A stretch of DNA of 64,000 bases from Blautia sp. SC05B48 (GCF_005848555.1 NZ_CP040518.1:186001-250000); one strand, 5' to 3'. Numbered from the stretch's first letter, positions 44,156 to 53,249 are shown. The notes: generated from the sequence alone by a model not told the origin. Translations and numbers: made by a program.

Positions 44156-45337
44156 CTAACTCACTTCTATTGACTGATAAATCTTGCTATTTCCAAAAAA
44201 GAAAATAGCAATAAAAATAGTTGATAAATAATGAATCCATATGCTTGATCCTGTCATTCCGATGCCTATATAACATAGCAGCATAAAATACATAAATTTT
44301 TTACACTTTAAAGGTGCAATATACTTTATCGTTTTTGCACGAATCAATGTAATTCCAAGAATAATGATAGTCCCCCATATTCCGAAAAATATTAAAAATT
44401 GTAAAACAACATTATGTGCATAATAATATTCACCCGAAGTAATATATAGCGGAATTCCAAATCCTCCTGGCAAACCGACTCTACCTCTTATATACTCTAC
44501 ACATGCCGTATAAATATAATCTCTATTAGTCAAGTATATCTCATTGCTTTTTATTTGATTTATCAACAAAGTAACACTTCGAGATTGCATTCCATATTGT
44601 GCTAGTTTTTGGCTTACCCAATATAAAATATCTATTAAATTGTTTAGCAAAATATATGCCGCTACTACCAGTCCTACAATAATTATTAGTTTCTTCCATA
44701 ACTTTATTTTACCTGAATATACATATGCAAATAAAATCATGCACGCTGATATTACTGCCGACATACGTCCACCCAAAATTGCAGTCACAAGAATATTAAT
44801 GGCTACATTAATATATAGCCATTTTCTTTTTTCAATTCCCTGAAACACCATGTAAGAACCAATAAATACATTTGGTACGCATATACTTGTAAATATTGAA
44901 TAATGCACTAGCCCTTGTTTAAGTAAGACAACCGCAACTAATACTAATGGTAAATTTAATTTAGAAAATTTCCACCATTTTTCAACAAATATTCGTAAAT
45001 CAAATATATTATTTGAAACACACAAGCATGGAACTGCTATGCCAACCAACGCTTGTATACCTTCTATAAATACATAATACTGATAAGACACTGCCATATA
45101 ATTAATGATTATCGCCAAACAAAAAATAAACAAAAATGTAAGCACACGTTTATTCATGCTCATTGTCGCTCCTATTGCTATTATCGCAAGCATCATATAA
45201 ATTATATATTCATATAACGATGAAATTTTAAAAGTGTTTTCTAAAATATTCGCAAAGTATGGAACATAAATATATATTACCAATATAATTGCAAGTATTG
45301 TACTTTTCTGTTTTATATTTCTTTGTCCATTACTCAT
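44156..45337 (-). CDS. wzy: Wzy-type polysaccharide polymerase
   Basis: 393 residues with about ten to eleven hydrophobic helices. The outer loop RDYIYTACVEYIRGRVGLPGG followed by YYYAHNVVLQFLIFFGIWGT, with the HN pair, is typical of O-antigen ligase/polymerase proteins. It would polymerise lipid-linked repeat units outside the membrane. Very AT-rich. It starts 8 bp after the radical SAM gene and ends 2 bp before wzx. Confidence 0.82.
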   Translation of the reverse strand: MSNGQRNIKQKSTILAIILVIYIYVPYFANILENTFKISSLYEYIIYMMLAIIAIGATMSMNKRVLTFLFIFCLAIIINYMAVSYQYYVFIEGIQALVGIAVPCLCVSNNIFDLRIFVEKWWKFSKLNLPLVLVAVVLLKQGLVHYSIFTSICVPNVFIGSYMVFQGIEKRKWLYINVAINILVTAILGGRMSAVISACMILFAYVYSGKIKLWKKLIIIVGLVVAAYILLNNLIDILYWVSQKLAQYGMQSRSVTLLINQIKSNEIYLTNRDYIYTACVEYIRGRVGLPGGFGIPLYITSGEYYYAHNVVLQFLIFFGIWGTIIILGITLIRAKTIKYIAPLKCKKFMYFMLLCYIGIGMTGSSIWIHYLSTIFIAIFFFGNSKIYQSIEVS

Positions 45338-45345
45338 ATCGCACC

Positions 45346-46455
45346 TTACTTCTTGTGTTTTCTTATAACTTTATTATATATTTCTTTCCAGTCATACAAT
45401 GCCGTTTTGAAAAATATAAACGGATACTTTCTTTCATAACTATTCTTTTTCTCTTCATCCCATACTTCATTGTTATCAGCTAATTTTTGTGAAAATGCAT
45501 CTTTAACTTCTTTCGATAACCATTCTCTACCATCTTCACATACTCTGTTACGAATGTCAGCGTATGTTGGTGTTTCTAATTCTGGAATTACTCCCAAGGT
45601 TAAAAATGCATGACCATTATAACAATATGGCTGCCTGCAATGTTTTCCCACTGGATTAAAGATTATTGGTTGTTCAGGATTGTTAAATATATTTTGATTA
45701 CTAAGCTGTCCATAACATGGCTTAGATGCCCCTGTTCCCAAATCAACATACAAAGTCCAAACTCCCGCATAACAAAAATTATCTATTTTTTTCTGAAAAA
45801 TATCCAATTTGAAATCAAACATTGTAGAATCAAATTTTCTCCAAACAGACTCATACTCTTTTCTTGACATAGATGTCAAAAGATCTTTTTTCTCCGTCAA
45901 ATCATTTCGTCCTACTGTAATTTGACATGCTGCTCCTAGTTCTAATTTACAAAGATTTATAATTTCATCAATATCATCAATCAATCCATCATATGGCATT
46001 AACTCAACAGTAAACGAACATCCCTTTTCCCACATCTTTTTCACATTTGAAAAGTATCTATCTAGCCATCCTTTTTTCTTTAACTCAGCATAGTGGAAAG
46101 AGAATTTGAATTCCAAATGCTCTAACAAATTTCTTGGAAACTCAGCAATTTCATCAAATCGACTTGTCAATGTTCCATTTGTTACAACCTCTAAAAAATG
46201 CCCTTGTAATAATAATTGATAAATATATTGCGGCATTTCTTTTGGAATAAGTGTTTCCCCTCCTCCCGTTAGATTTATAATACAAGTACCTCCTAACCTT
46301 TCTTTTGAAAGACATTTGCCAACATGCTCTGGAGTATATAAAAATTTAGCTGCTCCTTTTTCATTTTCTTTCAACGCTGAAATATAACAATATTCACATT
46401 TAAGATTACAATTCTTAATTGGTACATTGATAACTAACAATCTTTTAATTTTCAT
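45346..46455 (-). CDS. Radical SAM protein in the exopolysaccharide operon
   Basis: 369 residues. CNLKCEYCYISAL (residues 16-) is the CxxxCxxC radical SAM motif, and LTGGGETLIPKEMPQ is the GGE motif. The C-terminal part has more cysteines (FCYAGVWTL, KPCYGQL, HCRQPYCYNGH), as in SPASM or twitch domains with an extra iron-sulfur cluster. The substrate cannot be told. Its position between the pyruvyl transferase and Wzy, with gaps of 2 and 8 bp, suggests a sugar or lipid-carrier modification. This is an unusual member of such operons. Confidence 0.82.
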   Translation of the reverse strand: MKIKRLLVINVPIKNCNLKCEYCYISALKENEKGAAKFLYTPEHVGKCLSKERLGGTCIINLTGGGETLIPKEMPQYIYQLLLQGHFLEVVTNGTLTSRFDEIAEFPRNLLEHLEFKFSFHYAELKKKGWLDRYFSNVKKMWEKGCSFTVELMPYDGLIDDIDEIINLCKLELGAACQITVGRNDLTEKKDLLTSMSRKEYESVWRKFDSTMFDFKLDIFQKKIDNFCYAGVWTLYVDLGTGASKPCYGQLSNQNIFNNPEQPIIFNPVGKHCRQPYCYNGHAFLTLGVIPELETPTYADIRNRVCEDGREWLSKEVKDAFSQKLADNNEVWDEEKKNSYERKYPFIFFKTALYDWKEIYNKVIRKHKK

Positions 46456-46457
46456 AT

Positions 46458-47507
46458 TTAATCCTTTCGTATTACGTCTGCCATTTTTTCAAAATAGTTT
46501 AGCAATTTTTCTCTATTATATTTTTTATGTTCCCATATAGTTGTTCTTTCTAATTTCTCAAGCACTTCACTTAAAGAATTAGCTCTTACAATCATATTTG
46601 TATCGTCAAGCCAATCTGCCACTCCAAAAACTTTACCTGTTTTATTATTTAAAACAATGCATGGAGTCCCATTTAATACAGAAAACAGCATTGCATGTAA
46701 ACGATCTGTTATAGTAACTTCCGCATTTTCAAAAGTTTCCCACGACTTTTGCAACTCACTTATTCGCTTTCTTAAAACAACTGGCGATTTTATAACAGTA
46801 CTAACTTTTCTAATATTATAATTTTGTTTTATTTTTTCATAAAAATCATCAATATTTTCTTGCTCAGATTCGCAATCCTCTCGAATACATACATTTATCA
46901 CTTTCTCATATCCAGTACATTTTTCCCTTGTTATTATATTTTTTCCATACAAAACCATATCTGGCACTAAATATATATTTGAGTTTCCTGTAAATTCAAA
47001 TTTTTGTTTTATAAAATTGTAAGACTTTCTTTCTCTTACAAATATATGTAAATTACTATGTCTTTTTAATATTTCATTTGTTATTCTGTATTCCTTCTCT
47101 CCCAGTTCATCTGAAGTATAATATACTGTTTGTGGAAGAATAATAATCTTATTATTTGGATAGTTTTGCACAATTTCACGTATAACACATTCATTATGTA
47201 TCCATAAATTTCCCATCCATCCACCACCCGAAATTACAACTAAATCTTCAGGCGTTACTGTATTTTTTATTATTTCTTTTTGTGTATGATACATAGGCAT
47301 CAATATTTCAAAATAGTCATAATCTGAAAAAAAATCTTCAAAAAAATATTGTTCTTGAATTGCGATTGCATGATCTCCCAAGTTGCCATGCATAGGCGTT
47401 CCAAATAAAAAAATCTTTTTATTTTTATTTAATCTTAATTTTTTTATTGCCGAGCGCCATCCAGGATAAGCTACTGACAGTTTAATTTGTTCTTTTAAAA
47501 TATTCAT
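46458..47507 (-). CDS. Polysaccharide pyruvyl transferase family protein
   Basis: 349 residues. LFGTPMHGNLGDHAIAIQEQYFF near residue 35 and VTITDRLHAMLFSVLNGTPCIVLNNKTGK near 265 mark the pyruvyl transferase family (EpsI/EpsO/CsaB type), which adds ketal pyruvate to sugars of surface polymers. LVVISGGGWMGNLWI is the glycine-rich loop. The ATG at 47507 follows TGAGGGATATA; the frame opens four codons earlier at a TTG. It overlaps the upstream glycosyltransferase by 26 bp. Confidence 0.88.
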   Translation of the reverse strand: MNILKEQIKLSVAYPGWRSAIKKLRLNKNKKIFLFGTPMHGNLGDHAIAIQEQYFFEDFFSDYDYFEILMPMYHTQKEIIKNTVTPEDLVVISGGGWMGNLWIHNECVIREIVQNYPNNKIIILPQTVYYTSDELGEKEYRITNEILKRHSNLHIFVRERKSYNFIKQKFEFTGNSNIYLVPDMVLYGKNIITREKCTGYEKVINVCIREDCESEQENIDDFYEKIKQNYNIRKVSTVIKSPVVLRKRISELQKSWETFENAEVTITDRLHAMLFSVLNGTPCIVLNNKTGKVFGVADWLDDTNMIVRANSLSEVLEKLERTTIWEHKKYNREKLLNYFEKMADVIRKD

Positions 47508-48261
47508 TATATCCCTCAAAAAAGTATTTAAAATTCTTTTCTTTTTTTAGCACCAAATCTCTAAGTAAAACTAATAAGCAAATAAATATATTAAAATTCT
47601 TTCCATAAACTGCCCCTTTAGCAATAATTTGTTTGTTACTACTACCATTTTCTTTCTTTTTATGATAAACCGTTACCTCTGGTATATAAAAAATTGCATT
47701 TTTTTCATAATTACTTAAAAGGAAATCCACTTCTTCTCCACATACAAATTCGCCTCCCAAACCTAAACGTTCATCAAATTTTTTATTCATCACTAAATCT
47801 TTCTTGAATGCAACTTCAATAGACGATTTTGACATGAGCTGTAATTTGTTTCTTACATACTCTTCGTTGGAAGTATAATTTTTATATGAAATATTTTTTT
47901 CTGGATCAAAAATCTGTGATAATACAATTATCGCACTTTGTCTTTTTTCAAACGCATTTACAATAATTTCAAATGCATTTGTAGGATACCAACAATCATC
48001 ATCGGATAATACTACTATCTCGCCTGATGCCTGCTCTAATCCTCTATTTCTAGCTCGTGATAGTCCTTTTACACTCATTTCAATTTGCTTTATATCCAAA
48101 TTACCATATTTACAAATTATATCTTTTACAATTTCATGATTATCCTGCGTTACAAATATAATTTCAAAGTCTTTATATGACTGTTTTTCCAATGTTTCTA
48201 ATAATCGTCTAATTTCCTTTTCTCTTTTTCCTAACGTAGGAACTAATACTGATATTTTCAT
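47482..48261 (-). CDS. Family 2 glycosyltransferase
   Basis: 259 residues. GT-A fold: ISVLVPTLGKREKEIRRLLETL, FEIIFVTQDNHE, LSRARNRGLEQASGEIVVLSDDDCWY (the DDD metal motif), and GGEFVCGEEVDFLLSN as acceptor loop. The C-terminus has a short basic tail. The donor and linkage are unknown. The ATG follows TAAGGAAGTAAAT. It overlaps the following pyruvyl transferase gene. Confidence 0.86.
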   Translation of the reverse strand: MKISVLVPTLGKREKEIRRLLETLEKQSYKDFEIIFVTQDNHEIVKDIICKYGNLDIKQIEMSVKGLSRARNRGLEQASGEIVVLSDDDCWYPTNAFEIIVNAFEKRQSAIIVLSQIFDPEKNISYKNYTSNEEYVRNKLQLMSKSSIEVAFKKDLVMNKKFDERLGLGGEFVCGEEVDFLLSNYEKNAIFYIPEVTVYHKKKENGSSNKQIIAKGAVYGKNFNIFICLLVLLRDLVLKKEKNFKYFFEGYNEYFKRTN

Positions 48262-48271
48262 ATTTACTTCC

Positions 48272-49024
48272 TTACTTAATTTTTAACAATTTAATCACAC
48301 ACCAATATGCAATATGAAAAATACTTCTAACTATACTAAGATGTTCTATATTTCTATATAAAATCCAATGATATTTAATCACTTTGAATTTATTACTTGA
48401 AATAGAATTCTGTCTTATTCGATATTTCATAAGCACCGATTTCATACCATAAATGTACTTTTCTTTTTTTAACATTCGAAGCCACAAAGCATCATCGTTT
48501 CGTTTTCTAATATTAGGTACTTCAAATTTCCCCATCTTTTCTACGTTGTACATAACCGTAGAATTTCCTACCGGACAATCTAAAAGCACTCGATTATAAT
48601 CAGCCTTTGGTACTGTCTTTATAATTTTATTTAATAATTTCCCATTTTCATCAATTTGTTCATACGCTGTACAAGAAAATGCAACATCATGCTTTTTCAT
48701 AAATGCTAATTGCTTTTTCAATTTTTCTTCTGTCCAAATATCATCAGAATCCAAAAAAGCCATATATTCCCCATTTGCCAATTCCATTGCCTTAGTTCTT
48801 GCAACGGCAGCTCCAGAATTATTTTTCAAACAAAAATATTTTATTCTACTATCTTCTTTTATATATTTATCGACAATTTCTTTTGTATTGTCTGTCGAGC
48901 AATCATCAACAATAATCATTTCCCATTGCTGATAAGTTTGTGCCTGAACAGATTCAATTGTTTCCCCTATAAATTTCGCACAATTATATGTTGGCGTAAT
49001 AACTGACACTAATCCTTTTTCCAT
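48272..49024 (-). CDS. Family 2 glycosyltransferase
   Basis: 250 residues. VSVITPTYNCAKFIGETIESV, WEMIIVDDCSTDNTKEIVDKY, and EYMAFLDSDDIWTEEKL (DSDD metal motif) are classic GT2. KRNDDALWLRMLKKEKYIYG holds the ND acceptor motif. The C-terminal stretch is hydrophobic (SIVRSIFHIAYWCVIKLLKIK) and may touch the membrane. It probably adds the second or third sugar of the repeat. It lies 6 bp downstream of the sugar transferase gene. Confidence 0.9.
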   Translation of the reverse strand: MEKGLVSVITPTYNCAKFIGETIESVQAQTYQQWEMIIVDDCSTDNTKEIVDKYIKEDSRIKYFCLKNNSGAAVARTKAMELANGEYMAFLDSDDIWTEEKLKKQLAFMKKHDVAFSCTAYEQIDENGKLLNKIIKTVPKADYNRVLLDCPVGNSTVMYNVEKMGKFEVPNIRKRNDDALWLRMLKKEKYIYGMKSVLMKYRIRQNSISSNKFKVIKYHWILYRNIEHLSIVRSIFHIAYWCVIKLLKIK

Positions 49025-49030
49025 ATTCTC

Positions 49031-49714
49031 CTACCTAACCACCGCTATAACAGTTTTAATCATTGTTTCTATTTCCCGGATAAAACTGAATTTCTTAATA
49101 CTTTCCAGATTATATTTCATCTTCTCTGGAAGGATTTTTTCTATGTAAACTTTATCTACATCATCTGCCTTATCCAACAGTTCTGCCTCATCTTTATAAA
49201 GGATGCTCGTCTCTGATGTCACACCTGCTGGTAGAAGCAATGTTGCCATCATTTCCGGAGTATAATGTTTTACATAATGCACACTTTCCGGGCGGGTACC
49301 TACCAGTGACATATCACCGGCCAGAATATTAAGCAGCTGTGGTATCTCATCAATACGATATTTCCGAATCATAGCACCAATTTTTGTGATTCTATTATCA
49401 TTTGATACCGTTACCTGCGTTCCGATTTTATCCGCATTTGCTACCATTGTCCGGAATTTAAATATCTTGAATTTCTTTCCATACTGGGTAACTCTCTCCT
49501 GACGGTAAAATACTCCACCTTTTGAATCTGTCACAATCAGAATTGAAATGATGAGCAGCAGGGGAGAAAGTATTACAAGCATAATAGAGGATGCAATCAC
49601 ATCAAAAATTCTTTTTAATGCCAGGCTTACTTTTTTCTTTTTCAGTCTTTCATAATATGGACGGACAGCTTCTGTCCGCATACTCTTTGGCAGTTTATCC
49701 CATTCTCGTAACAT
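49031..49714 (-). CDS. Bacterial sugar transferase (initiating phospho-sugar transferase, small type)
   Basis: 227 residues. One membrane hairpin (IFDVIASSIMLVILSPLLLIISILI) is followed by the catalytic block VFYRQERVTQYGKKFKIFKFRTMV and then RKYRIDEIPQLLNILAGDMSLVGTRP, typical of PglC/WcaJ-type enzymes. It would place a phospho-sugar on undecaprenyl phosphate. The upstream dehydratase and aminotransferase suggest a diamino or amino-dideoxy sugar. The ATG at 49714 follows GGGAGATTGTT. A second, large sugar transferase is encoded in the same operon. Confidence 0.9.
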   Translation of the reverse strand: MLREWDKLPKSMRTEAVRPYYERLKKKKVSLALKRIFDVIASSIMLVILSPLLLIISILIVTDSKGGVFYRQERVTQYGKKFKIFKFRTMVANADKIGTQVTVSNDNRITKIGAMIRKYRIDEIPQLLNILAGDMSLVGTRPESVHYVKHYTPEMMATLLLPAGVTSETSILYKDEAELLDKADDVDKVYIEKILPEKMKYNLESIKKFSFIREIETMIKTVIAVVR

Positions 49715-49739
49715 AACAATCTCCCATCTCAATCTATTT

Positions 49740-50942
49740 TTATAAATGCTCCCCTACAATTTTGCAATACTGTTCAATCACATATTTCACTTCTTCATCT
49801 TTGAGTCTTGTATGCAGCGGCAATGTAATCTCATTTTCAAATCGCTTATAAGCATTCGGGTAATCCTTAATGTCAAATCCCATATTTTTATAAGCAGTCA
49901 TCATTGGCAGTGGTTTGTAATGTACGTTGCAGGCAACACCTTTTTCTGCCATTTTGACGATAATCTCGTGTCTCTGCTCCAGAGCGATCCCCGGGATCCT
50001 GGTGATGTACAGGTGTCCGGAGGACTGATGCTCTTCGTTGTAATGATCCAGTACTTCGATGCCAAGTGGTTTAAATGCTGCATCATATCTGCTGATGATT
50101 TCTTTTCTTCTTGCAAGCAAAGCTTTATACCGTTTCATCTGCGCCAGTCCGATTCCGGCAACTACATCGGTCATATTACATTTAAACCAAGGTCCGATAA
50201 TGTCATACTCCCATGCTCCAAGCTGCGTTTTGGCAAGGGCATCCTTTGACTGACCATGAAGTGATAACAGCTGATATTGATGATAGATTTCTTCATTATC
50301 AATTCCTTCGATATCTCTCCATGCCACAGCGCCGCCTTCCGCTGTTGTAAAGTTTTTCACTGCATGGAAGCTGAAGTTTGAAAAATCCGCAATGCTGCCC
50401 ACTGGTTTTCCATGCCAGGTCGCACCAAATGCATGTGCCGCATCTGCCATTACAATGACTCTTCCGATTGCTTCCTGAAGCTTATTGTCTGGATGGAAAA
50501 GCTTCTTTTTCTCTTCTACGATAGAGAAAATCCTGTCATAGTCGCATGGCACTCCGCCAAGATCCACCGGAATGATCACTTTTGTTTTTTCTGTAATAGC
50601 TTCTGCCAGCTTGCTATAATCCATTTCCAGAGAATCTTTCTGTGTATCAATCAAAACAAGTTTTGCACTGACATGGCACACCACAGATGCACTTGCAGTA
50701 TAGGTGTAAGCACATGTGATCACTTCATCTCCTTCACCAATTCCCAGAAGACGTAATGTCATTTCCGCACATGCTGTCTGTGAATTCAGGCAGACTGCAC
50801 GGCTGGTACCACACAGATCCGCTACTTCTCTTTCCAGTTCTTTTGTTTTCGGTCCTGTGGTGATCCATCCAGATCTTAAAGCTTCTGCTACCTGTTCGAT
50901 TTCTGCCTCTGTAATATCTGGCGGTGAAAATGGGATTTTCAT
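49740..50942 (-). CDS. DegT/DnrJ/EryC1 sugar aminotransferase
   Basis: 400 residues. PLP enzyme of nucleotide-sugar pathways. GSGWITTGPKTKELE-type start (LRSGWITTGPKTKELEREV), NSQTACAEMTLRLLGIG, the aspartate in MADAAHAFGA and Lys196 in FSFHAVKNFTTAEGGAVAW are all as expected. The C-terminal EITLPLHTRLKDEEVKYVIEQ is typical. With the dehydratase upstream it would make a 4-amino-4,6-dideoxy sugar, as PglE does. No PglD-like acetyltransferase is encoded next to it. The ATG follows GAAGGAGTGTTGAAAAA. Confidence 0.92.
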   Translation of the reverse strand: MKIPFSPPDITEAEIEQVAEALRSGWITTGPKTKELEREVADLCGTSRAVCLNSQTACAEMTLRLLGIGEGDEVITCAYTYTASASVVCHVSAKLVLIDTQKDSLEMDYSKLAEAITEKTKVIIPVDLGGVPCDYDRIFSIVEEKKKLFHPDNKLQEAIGRVIVMADAAHAFGATWHGKPVGSIADFSNFSFHAVKNFTTAEGGAVAWRDIEGIDNEEIYHQYQLLSLHGQSKDALAKTQLGAWEYDIIGPWFKCNMTDVVAGIGLAQMKRYKALLARRKEIISRYDAAFKPLGIEVLDHYNEEHQSSGHLYITRIPGIALEQRHEIIVKMAEKGVACNVHYKPLPMMTAYKNMGFDIKDYPNAYKRFENEITLPLHTRLKDEEVKYVIEQYCKIVGEHL

Positions 50943-50990
50943 TTTTTCAACACTCCTTCGTTTTCTTATATGTAAATTATTGATCAGTTA

Positions 50991-53201
50991 TCAATTCTTC
51001 TCCGCAGCCACAGCCGCCTCACTCATCAGCTCCTCATACACCTTCTTATGCAGCTTCAGGTCGGAATCCGCAGAGTGATAGGTCGGTACGATCGCGGCTA
51101 CAATGTCTCGGATCTTTTCGCTGTTGGCGGAGCCGTATGCTGCCAGGACTTCCAGCTGTTTGAAGAATTCCTGTACGTCCATTTCGATGGGTTTGCCGAT
51201 GTGGATGAGGTCGTTTGGAGTTTTCTCCATGCCTTCCTCGGCCATCAGCTTTTCTTCGTAGAGCTTTTCGCCCGGGCGGAGACCGGTGTAGGTGACTTTA
51301 ATGTCTACATCCGGTGTGTAGCCGGAAAGCTTGATCAGGTTTCGGGCAAGGGTGTCGATCTTTACCGGGGCGCCCATGTCCAGGACGAAGATCTCGCCGC
51401 CTTTGGCGTAGGTTCCTGCCTGGAGGACAAGGCTTACGGCCTCCGGGATGGTCATAAAGTAACGGATGATGTCCGGATGTGTGACAGTGACAGGACCGCC
51501 TTTTTCAATCTGGCGCTTGAACAGCGGGATCACGCTTCCGTTGCTGCCGAGAACGTTTCCGAATCGTACAGCTACGAATTCTGTGCCGGTTCCTGCTTCC
51601 GGTGCAGGGTTCTCACTTACATATGCCTGGCCTTCGTTATCGTGAAGTGCATCCAGGGTATCCTTTCTGTGTCCGCCAAGTCGTGGCAGCCAGTCGGTGT
51701 GTCCGTTGTGGCTGACCATGTTCATGCTCTGGACTACCATTTCGCAGAGTCGTTTGCTGGCGCCCATGATGTTTGTCGGGTTTACGGCCTTGTCGGTACT
51801 GATCAGCACAAATCGCTGACAGCCGTTCATCATTGCCGCATACGCAGTCTTATAGGTTCCTACCACATTGTTCTTGATCGCCTCACAGGGGCTGTTCTCC
51901 ATCAGCGGCACGTGCTTATGTGCGGCTGCATGATATACGATTTCCGGCTTGTAGGTTTCAAATACCCAGTTGATCCTTTTGCTGTCACGGACGGAGCCGA
52001 TCAGTACCTTCAGGTTCAGGTTCGGATAACTGGCCTTCAGCTCCTGTTCAATGTCGTAAGCATTATTTTCATAAATATCGAAGATCACCAGAAGCTCCGG
52101 CTCATGACCTGCGATCTGACGGCAGAGCTCGCTTCCGATGGAGCCGCCGCCTCCTGTTACCAGGATCCTTTTGCCCTTCAGATACTGAAAGATTTCTGAC
52201 ATGTTGACTTTGATGGTGTCTCGTCCGAGAAGATCCTCCACTGCTACTTTTTTCATCTTGCTCAAGGATACTTCTCCGTTTACAAGCTGATATACACCCG
52301 GAAGCTGCTTCAGCTCGCACCCGGTTTCCTTGCAGATGTTCAGGATATCCCGCTTCTGATGCGGTGTTGCCGTCGGGATTGCAAGAAGGATCTGATTGAT
52401 ATGATACTTGTCCACATTGAGAAAAATATCGTCTCTTCCGCCTACCACCGGAACTCCTTCCATGTATCTTCCCCATTTATTCGGATTGTCATCGATCAGG
52501 CAGCGTACTCTGGAATTGGTTTCCTTTGCATTCTGAAGCTCCCGGACAATGGTTCTTCCCGCTTCTCCTGCACCGATGATCATCACGTTTTTGCTCCGCT
52601 CCTCACGCTCACTCTTTTCTCTGCGGTTCCGCTCAAGAAGTACAAAACGATAGGAGAAACGTACGCCTACAGTCAGGAAAAACTGCAGCATGATACCGAT
52701 CAGATAATAGGAGGCGGGCATCCGTTCCCAGAAGATCGTGATACCCGCAATATGCAGAACGCCTGTGATCACAGTTGCTACCGTGATCTTGATCAGCTCA
52801 TGGAAGCTTGCGAAACGCCATACACTGTTATACAGATGCATGCATCCGAACACTGCCAGAATGATAATGGTATAGATTGGTGCAAAACTCCTCCATGCAG
52901 CAAAATAATCTGTGGGGATCAAGGAATACCGAAAATCGAATCTCACCAGCAGCGCCATAAAATAAGAAAAATTAACAGCTATCACGTCATAGATGATCAG
53001 ATATATCGCAATTACTTTCCAATGTTCTAACTTCTTCATACTTCCTCCGGTCTGTCTTACTGTTTCTGCATAATCCCTGATGTATTCTTCCTGCTCTTTG
53101 TCTTCTGTCTGCTTTTCTCTGGGACTTTGTTTTGCCAGTGCCAGAAGCAGGACCAAGAACGCGAGAAGTACTACGATCAGCATGATCAATAAAATCTGCA
53201 T
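50991..53201 (-). CDS. Membrane nucleotide-sugar 4,6-dehydratase (CapD/PglF/WbpM-like)
   Basis: 736 residues. Residues about 60-190 hold four membrane helices. A first Rossmann domain follows (VMIIGAGEAGRTIVREL), then the catalytic SDR domain (ILVTGGGGSIGSELCRQI; STDKAVNPTNIMGASKRLCE with Met in place of the usual Tyr, as in this family). It would convert UDP-GlcNAc to the 4-keto-6-deoxy form. Two starts have good sites: ATG at 53201 (AGAGGAAGTTAAAA), giving an extra N-terminal helix MLIVVLLAFLVLLLAL and charged linker, and ATG at 53039 (GGAGGAAGT), giving the canonical 682-residue protein. An insert of about 42 residues (51586-51712) separates MGASKR from FVAVRFGNVLGS. It partners with the aminotransferase. 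Confidence 0.9.
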   Translation of the reverse strand: MQILLIMLIVVLLAFLVLLLALAKQSPREKQTEDKEQEEYIRDYAETVRQTGGSMKKLEHWKVIAIYLIIYDVIAVNFSYFMALLVRFDFRYSLIPTDYFAAWRSFAPIYTIIILAVFGCMHLYNSVWRFASFHELIKITVATVITGVLHIAGITIFWERMPASYYLIGIMLQFFLTVGVRFSYRFVLLERNRREKSEREERSKNVMIIGAGEAGRTIVRELQNAKETNSRVRCLIDDNPNKWGRYMEGVPVVGGRDDIFLNVDKYHINQILLAIPTATPHQKRDILNICKETGCELKQLPGVYQLVNGEVSLSKMKKVAVEDLLGRDTIKVNMSEIFQYLKGKRILVTGGGGSIGSELCRQIAGHEPELLVIFDIYENNAYDIEQELKASYPNLNLKVLIGSVRDSKRINWVFETYKPEIVYHAAAHKHVPLMENSPCEAIKNNVVGTYKTAYAAMMNGCQRFVLISTDKAVNPTNIMGASKRLCEMVVQSMNMVSHNGHTDWLPRLGGHRKDTLDALHDNEGQAYVSENPAPEAGTGTEFVAVRFGNVLGSNGSVIPLFKRQIEKGGPVTVTHPDIIRYFMTIPEAVSLVLQAGTYAKGGEIFVLDMGAPVKIDTLARNLIKLSGYTPDVDIKVTYTGLRPGEKLYEEKLMAEEGMEKTPNDLIHIGKPIEMDVQEFFKQLEVLAAYGSANSEKIRDIVAAIVPTYHSADSDLKLHKKVYEELMSEAAVAAEKN

Positions 53202-53220
53202 TTTTAACTTCCTCTTTTAT

Positions 53221-53235
53221 ATTTATAACTTATCT
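53221..53235 (-). repeat. 15-bp direct repeat, copy 3 (upstream of the dehydratase gene)
   Basis: Exact ATTTATAACTTATCT, 19 bp upstream of the first dehydratase ATG. Confidence 0.8.
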
Positions 53236-53249
53236 AATTTATTTTTATC

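Noticed and set aside
51048-52199. 383-codon plus-strand ORF
   Set aside because: Antisense to the membrane dehydratase gene; no family features.
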